Shown in pieces: positions 60,254-64,000 of a stretch of DNA of 64,000 bases (positions are counted from its first letter, which is position 1; each line of letters begins with the position of its first letter). The notes under the pieces were generated by a model. The model was given only the letters and a program-made list of their open reading frames with translations. It searched no databases and had not been told where the DNA came from. A program made the position numbers and the translations under genes. Location of the stretch: assembly GCF_015235415.1 (NCBI RefSeq), contig NZ_JADGLL010000006.1, positions 44,959 through 108,958 of the forward strand, read 5' to 3'. This DNA comes from Microbacterium paludicola. Its GTDB lineage: Bacteria; Actinomycetota; Actinomycetes; Actinomycetales; Microbacteriaceae.

Positions 60254-62164
60254 TCATCCCCCGCTTAGGACGCTCAAGGCCACCACCGCCGCGGCGGCCG
60301 ACCAGGCCTGCGGGCGGCAGGCCGCCGGGTACGGCGCCGGAGCGAGGGTCTCCGACAGCGGATCCCCGCTGTGGAGCTCGGGGATGCGGTAGTCGAACGC
60401 GGCCGCCGCGGCCAGCATTCCCTCCGTGACGGTGCGCGCCTCGTCGTGCAGCCCGGCGCGCAGCATGCCGTGGGCGGCGATCGCGGTGTCGTGGGTCCAG
60501 ACGCTCCCGCCGTGGTACGACAGCGGCCAGTATCCGGATGCCCCGGTCGACATCGTGCGGATCCCGAAGCCGGAGGCCATCGTGTCGCCCAGCAGCAGGG
60601 AAGCGACGTGGCGCTCGTCCTCCGGGTCCAGGATGCCGGTGCCCAGCAGGTGCCCGATGTTGCTGGTGAGCGTGTCGACCGGGCGCTTGTCGCGATCCAG
60701 GGCGACGGCCGGGTACCTCCCCTCCGGCGTCTCGATCCAGTAGGCACGGGCGAAGCGCGCGCGCAGCGCCGCCGCCCAGTCGCGCAGGTGCGCGGTCGGC
60801 TCGGCCCCGTCGGAGAAGTGATCGAGGATGTCTGCGCCCGCGAGCGCCGCCTCGTACGCGTACCCCTGCACCTCGCACAGCGCGATCGGGCCCCGAGCGA
60901 GGGCGCCCTCCCGCTGCTGGATCGAGTCGCCGGAGTCCTTCCACCCCTGGTTCGCCAGGCCCCGGCCCGAACGGTCGAGGTAGTCGATGAAGCCGTCGCC
61001 GTCGCTGTCTCCGTGCTCGGTCAGCCACGAGAGCGCGCGACGCAGGGTCGGCAGGAGCGCTCGCACCTCGTCCTCCGGCATCCCGGCGCGCCACGCATCC
61101 GCGAGCAGGCAGATCCACAGCGGGGTCGCGTCGACGCTGCCGTAGTAGCGCGGTGGCAGCACGACCTGCTCCCCCGGGATCTCCAGGCTCGTCGCCCGCA
61201 GCTCGTGCAGGATCTTGCCTGGCTCCTGCGCCGACGCCGGATGATCCTCGGTGCCCTGCAGTCGGGCGAGCACCCGCAGCGTCGACGCCGCGACGCCGAC
61301 GTCGATCGGCAGCAGCAGCCGCGCGGTCCAGATCGAGTCCCGGCCGAACAGCGTGAAGAACCACGGAGCGCCGGCGGCGTAGAAGTCGTCCTCGGGATGG
61401 TCCGGGAGCGCGAGGCGGAGCGCATCGAGGTCGTCGAGCGCGGTCCGCAGCCACCGCGCGAGGCGCGGCTCGGTGCCGAGCCAGGATGCGGCGAGCGCGC
61501 TCGCATCCCACGGGGCGGAGCGCTCGGGCGCCCGCACCACGAGGGCGTCGTCCGCGAGGGCAACGCTCCAGGACGCCTCGGCCTCCCCGCCGGCGGATGC
61601 GCGGACGCGCCATTCGACGTCGACCACGCCCTCCCCCAGCCGGACCGCGCCGTCGCCCGCGGTCAGGGCGAACCGCTGCGCCCCGGCGCTGACCACGGCC
61701 GAGCCCTCTGCGACGCTCATCTCGAACGCCGCGGGAGCGACGTCACCGGCTTTGACCGCGTGCAGCGATGCGAACTCGGGACGCACCCTCACGCGCAGCG
61801 TCGCCTCGACGGGCACGTCGCGTCCGTTCCGCAGCACAAGGCGCTCGCGCATCGCGCCCGCCTCCACGACGCGCTCGCGGGTCAGGCGCACACGCGGGTC
61901 CGGCATCGCGTCGTCGATCCCGCGCAGCAGACCCGAGAACACCATCCGCGACGCACCCTGACGCGTCGATCCGATCCACTCGATCGGAGACTCGTCGCAG
62001 GTGAGCTCCGCCGAGCGGATGTGCCGCACGTCGCCGTGGAAGACGCCGTCGATCGGCGCACCACCCATGGACCCGTCCGACCCCGACCAGACCTGCGTCG
62101 GGGCGCGCAGCACGATCTCGCTGTCGTGAAGCAGTGGCTGCCACAGCGCCGCGTCCGACGTCAT
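60254..62164 (-). CDS. Glycogen debranching-like amylo-alpha-1,6-glucosidase
   Basis: 636 residues with an N-terminal beta domain of the glycogen-debranching N type (about 1-250: FHGDVRHIRSAELTCDE) and a C-terminal (alpha/alpha)6 barrel of the GH-L clan (APWFFTLFGRDSIWTARLLLP, SGRGLANQGWKDSGDSI, ALCEVQGYAYEAAL, YHGGSVWTHDTAIAAHG pieces). D in FGRDS and E in CEVQGY are likely catalytic. Such proteins are often annotated as amylo-1,6-glucosidases but the true substrate is untested. It is 24 bases after the glycosyltransferase gene and probably cotranscribed. Confidence 0.85.
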   Translation of the reverse strand: MTSDAALWQPLLHDSEIVLRAPTQVWSGSDGSMGGAPIDGVFHGDVRHIRSAELTCDESPIEWIGSTRQGASRMVFSGLLRGIDDAMPDPRVRLTRERVVEAGAMRERLVLRNGRDVPVEATLRVRVRPEFASLHAVKAGDVAPAAFEMSVAEGSAVVSAGAQRFALTAGDGAVRLGEGVVDVEWRVRASAGGEAEASWSVALADDALVVRAPERSAPWDASALAASWLGTEPRLARWLRTALDDLDALRLALPDHPEDDFYAAGAPWFFTLFGRDSIWTARLLLPIDVGVAASTLRVLARLQGTEDHPASAQEPGKILHELRATSLEIPGEQVVLPPRYYGSVDATPLWICLLADAWRAGMPEDEVRALLPTLRRALSWLTEHGDSDGDGFIDYLDRSGRGLANQGWKDSGDSIQQREGALARGPIALCEVQGYAYEAALAGADILDHFSDGAEPTAHLRDWAAALRARFARAYWIETPEGRYPAVALDRDKRPVDTLTSNIGHLLGTGILDPEDERHVASLLLGDTMASGFGIRTMSTGASGYWPLSYHGGSVWTHDTAIAAHGMLRAGLHDEARTVTEGMLAAAAAFDYRIPELHSGDPLSETLAPAPYPAACRPQAWSAAAAVVALSVLSGG

Positions 62165-62188
62165 TCCCTCACTGCTCCTTCACGACGG

Positions 62189-63310
62189 TCAGGCTGCCGG
62201 CGTCGCCGTGAGCGTCCGGATCGACTCGCTGCCCTCTGCCAGCATGCGGTACACCCGCTCATAGCCCGCCGCCATCACCGGCAGGTCGAAGCGCTGCTCG
62301 GCATCACGACGGCAGGCAGCGGGGTCGATCTCCGCGGCGCGCCCGACCGCCTGCGCCAGCGCGTCCACGCCGTCGACGACGAAGCCGGTCTCGCCATGGC
62401 GCACGATCTCGGGGACGCTTCCTCGCGGCGTCGCCACGACGGGCGTGCCGCACGCGAGCGCCTCGGCCATGACCATCCCGAACGGCTCCTCCCACTGGAT
62501 CGGGAAGAGCAGGCACGCGGCCATGGCGAACAGCTCGCGCTTGAGGGACCCATCCGCCTCGCCCAGGTACTCGGCATCCCGGCCGAGCAGCGGCCGCACC
62601 TCACGCTCGAAGTAGTCCCGCTCCGCCGCCTCGGACAGCTTTCCCGCAAGCAGGATGCGGCGCCCCGCCCGCCGCGCGGCCTCGATCGCGAGGTGCGCGC
62701 CCTTGTCGGGGCTGAAGCGTCCGATCCAGAGCACAACGTCGCTCTTGTTCTCACGGAAGGGGAAGCTCGCCACGTCGATGCCGTTGTGCACGGTGCCGAC
62801 CCAGTTGAGACCCGGCGCCTGGTGGCGCTGCGCGTGGGAGATCGCGACCAGATCGATCGAGGAACCCAGCCGGCGGAAGTAGTCGCCGTTCTCGCCCGCG
62901 ACGGGCCCGTGCATCGTCGCGACGGTCGGGATGTCCCGGCCGCGAGCGAGCAGCGGCCCGGCCGCCGAGTTGTCGTGCACCACGTCGAGGTCGAGGTCAT
63001 CGAGCGCCGCGGCGGCCTCCGCGGCGAGCACGAGCTCGGGCATCACGCTCGAGCCGAGCAGATGGGACGGCGGCTGGTCGTACACGCGCACGTGCCGCTG
63101 GGCGCGGGTGCGCGGCTCCCCCGACGCGACGAGCGTGACCTCATGCCCTCGGTCGACGAGCTGATCCACAAGGCTCGCCACGACGGCCTCCGTCCCGCCG
63201 TACCCTCGCGGCGGCAGCTCGAACCAGGGTGGTGCGACCATCCCGATCCGCAGCGGGCGTCCCGAGTTCCCCTCGTGGATGGATCCCTCTCGTTCGACGA
63301 TCAGCGACAT
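62189..63310 (-). CDS. Group 4 glycosyltransferase
   Basis: 373-residue GT-B fold enzyme of family GT4. The N-terminal domain has APPWFELPPRGYGGTEAVV, and the C-terminal donor domain has LWIGRFSPDKGAHLAIEAARR and the E-x7-E region PIQWEEPFGMVMAEALACGTPVVA (in pieces). The donor and acceptor are unknown. It is paired with the debranching-like enzyme, a combination seen in other genomes. ATG at 63310 is the only sensible start; the product has no membrane segment. Confidence 0.88.
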   Translation of the reverse strand: MSLIVEREGSIHEGNSGRPLRIGMVAPPWFELPPRGYGGTEAVVASLVDQLVDRGHEVTLVASGEPRTRAQRHVRVYDQPPSHLLGSSVMPELVLAAEAAAALDDLDLDVVHDNSAAGPLLARGRDIPTVATMHGPVAGENGDYFRRLGSSIDLVAISHAQRHQAPGLNWVGTVHNGIDVASFPFRENKSDVVLWIGRFSPDKGAHLAIEAARRAGRRILLAGKLSEAAERDYFEREVRPLLGRDAEYLGEADGSLKRELFAMAACLLFPIQWEEPFGMVMAEALACGTPVVATPRGSVPEIVRHGETGFVVDGVDALAQAVGRAAEIDPAACRRDAEQRFDLPVMAAGYERVYRMLAEGSESIRTLTATPAA

Positions 63311-63392
63311 GCGCGGTCCTCCTCCTCATCAGCGCGTCGCGGGCGGGTGAAGGCTCTCGGATCGAGCCGAATCATTGCCAGATTACGAAGAG

Positions 63393-63420
63393 CAAACCTC
63401 CTTGTGCAAATGGAGGTTTG
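63393..63420. promoter_or_regulatory. Perfect inverted repeat before the MerR-family gene
   Basis: CAAACCTCC at 63393-63401 and GGAGGTTTG at 63412-63420 are exact reverse complements with ten bases between them. It lies in a locally AT-rich region between divergent genes, 78 bases before the MerR-family gene and 83 bases before the glycosyltransferase gene. It has the arm size of a MerR-family operator; a hairpin role is possible too. Confidence 0.55.
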
Positions 63421-63497
63421 TTCGCGCTTGGAGTCGCAGAACCCTCGAACAGTCCCGACGCCCGTCGTAGCATGGAGGGACGGATGGGATCACGGCG

Positions 63498-63845
63498 ATG
63501 ACGGAACCGACGAACAGGAAGCAGGCCGAAGGCGGGCCGCTGCAGGACGACGACGCGCCGTTCTACACGATCGGCCAGGTGTCGGCGCTGCTGGGGATTC
63601 CGCCGGCCGCGCTGCGCCGCCTCGACGACCAGGACATCGTGTCGCCCGAGCGCTCGGACGGCGGTCAGCGCCGCTACTCGCGGCTCGAGGTGGAGCAGCT
63701 TCGAGAGGTGCTCGACCTCACGGACGAGGGCGTCACCCTCGCCGGGGTGCGCAAGGTGCTCGCCCTGCGCCGACGCGTCGAATCGCTCGAGGACGAGCTC
63801 GCCGGGCTCCGCGGCCGCGACGAGCAGCAGACGTCCTCGGCCTGA
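63498..63845 (+). CDS. MerR-family regulator (HspR-like)
   Basis: 115-residue DNA-binding protein with a MerR winged helix (FYTIGQVSALLGIPPAALRRLDDQDIVSP at about residues 22-50, GGQRRYSRLEVEQL wing), then a coiled coil (ALRRRVESLEDELAGL). The N-terminal 20 residues are polar and unstructured. It resembles HspR and other small MerR proteins that lack a ligand domain. The upstream inverted repeat is its likely operator. No heat-shock gene is visible in the window. It is followed by 135 bases before the next gene. Confidence 0.88.
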   Translation: MTEPTNRKQAEGGPLQDDDAPFYTIGQVSALLGIPPAALRRLDDQDIVSPERSDGGQRRYSRLEVEQLREVLDLTDEGVTLAGVRKVLALRRRVESLEDELAGLRGRDEQQTSSA

Positions 63846-63980
63846 CGCGGTCGGGCACCCCTTCCCCCGCGCGGGAGGCCGCTGCCGCGCTAGGGTTCTC
63901 GCAGGATCACCTTGGGGGAGGCGATCGCTCGGACTCTCCCGGGACATCCGCCACGTCCAGCATCGCTCCGAGGAGTCCTC

Positions 63981-64000
63981 ATGTCCCTCCCTCCCAACGA
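63981..64000 (+). CDS. Start of a gene cut by the window end
   Basis: ATG at 63981 has GGAG six bases before it and continues open to the edge (MSLPPN). Too little is seen to name the product. Confidence 0.5.

Overview
The window is very GC-rich, uses GTG starts freely, packs genes with 4-base ATGA/GTGA overlaps, and carries RbpA, WhiA and a four-S1-domain RpsA. This points to an actinobacterium. Gene order and DUF222/HNH and DUF1761 neighbours fit Microbacteriaceae, most likely Microbacterium; this is inferred from content and was not searched.

Layout. (1) 1-19,400 is a conserved core: pgi (5' end cut off), zwf, opcA, pgl on the plus strand, then convergent minus-strand rbpA, secG, tpiA, pgk, gap, sodA, whiA, rapZ, uvrC, uvrA and uvrB. 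Between uvrA and uvrB sits a divergent pair, an OhrR-like MarR regulator and a 71-residue Cys-containing protein, which share two palindromic operators. (2) 19,385-26,320 is a 5-oxoproline locus: LamB/YcsF (PxpA), NRAMP-family transporter, DUF1445 protein, fused PxpB-PxpC and a biotin carboxylase-BCCP protein, with a divergent GntR/FCD regulator and its probable operators. (3) coaE at 26,321-26,917. (4) 26,940-37,022 is a beta-mannan/galactomannan oligosaccharide locus: GH113-like enzyme, GH2 beta-mannosidase, CUT1 ABC importer without its own ATPase, GH36 alpha-galactosidase and LacI regulator. (5) 37,519-46,931 is a nine-gene minus-strand operon: peptide-type ABC importer, luciferase-like monooxygenase, two AhpD/CMD-fold proteins, VOC protein and M20 amidohydrolase. 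Its substrate is not known and it is the best candidate for an undescribed pathway. (6) 48,195-54,936 is a second tight operon: sulfonate-type ABC importer, acetyl-CoA synthetase, O-acetylhomoserine sulfhydrylase and CoA-binding protein. (7) 55,088-63,310: DUF222/HNH protein, rpsA, an unknown 375-residue protein, VapBC toxin-antitoxin, glycogen-debranching-like enzyme and GT4 glycosyltransferase. (8) A MerR-family regulator and the first codons of one more gene close the window.

Working together: the core half joins glycolysis, the oxidative pentose phosphate branch and UvrABC repair. Regions 2-6 form a nutrient-scavenging island between uvrB, coaE and rpsA, genes that usually lie close together in related genomes. 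Two of its operons look suited to organic sulfur or N-acyl compounds, one to 5-oxoproline and one to plant mannans. No tRNA, rRNA, CRISPR, insertion sequence or clear pseudogene was seen.
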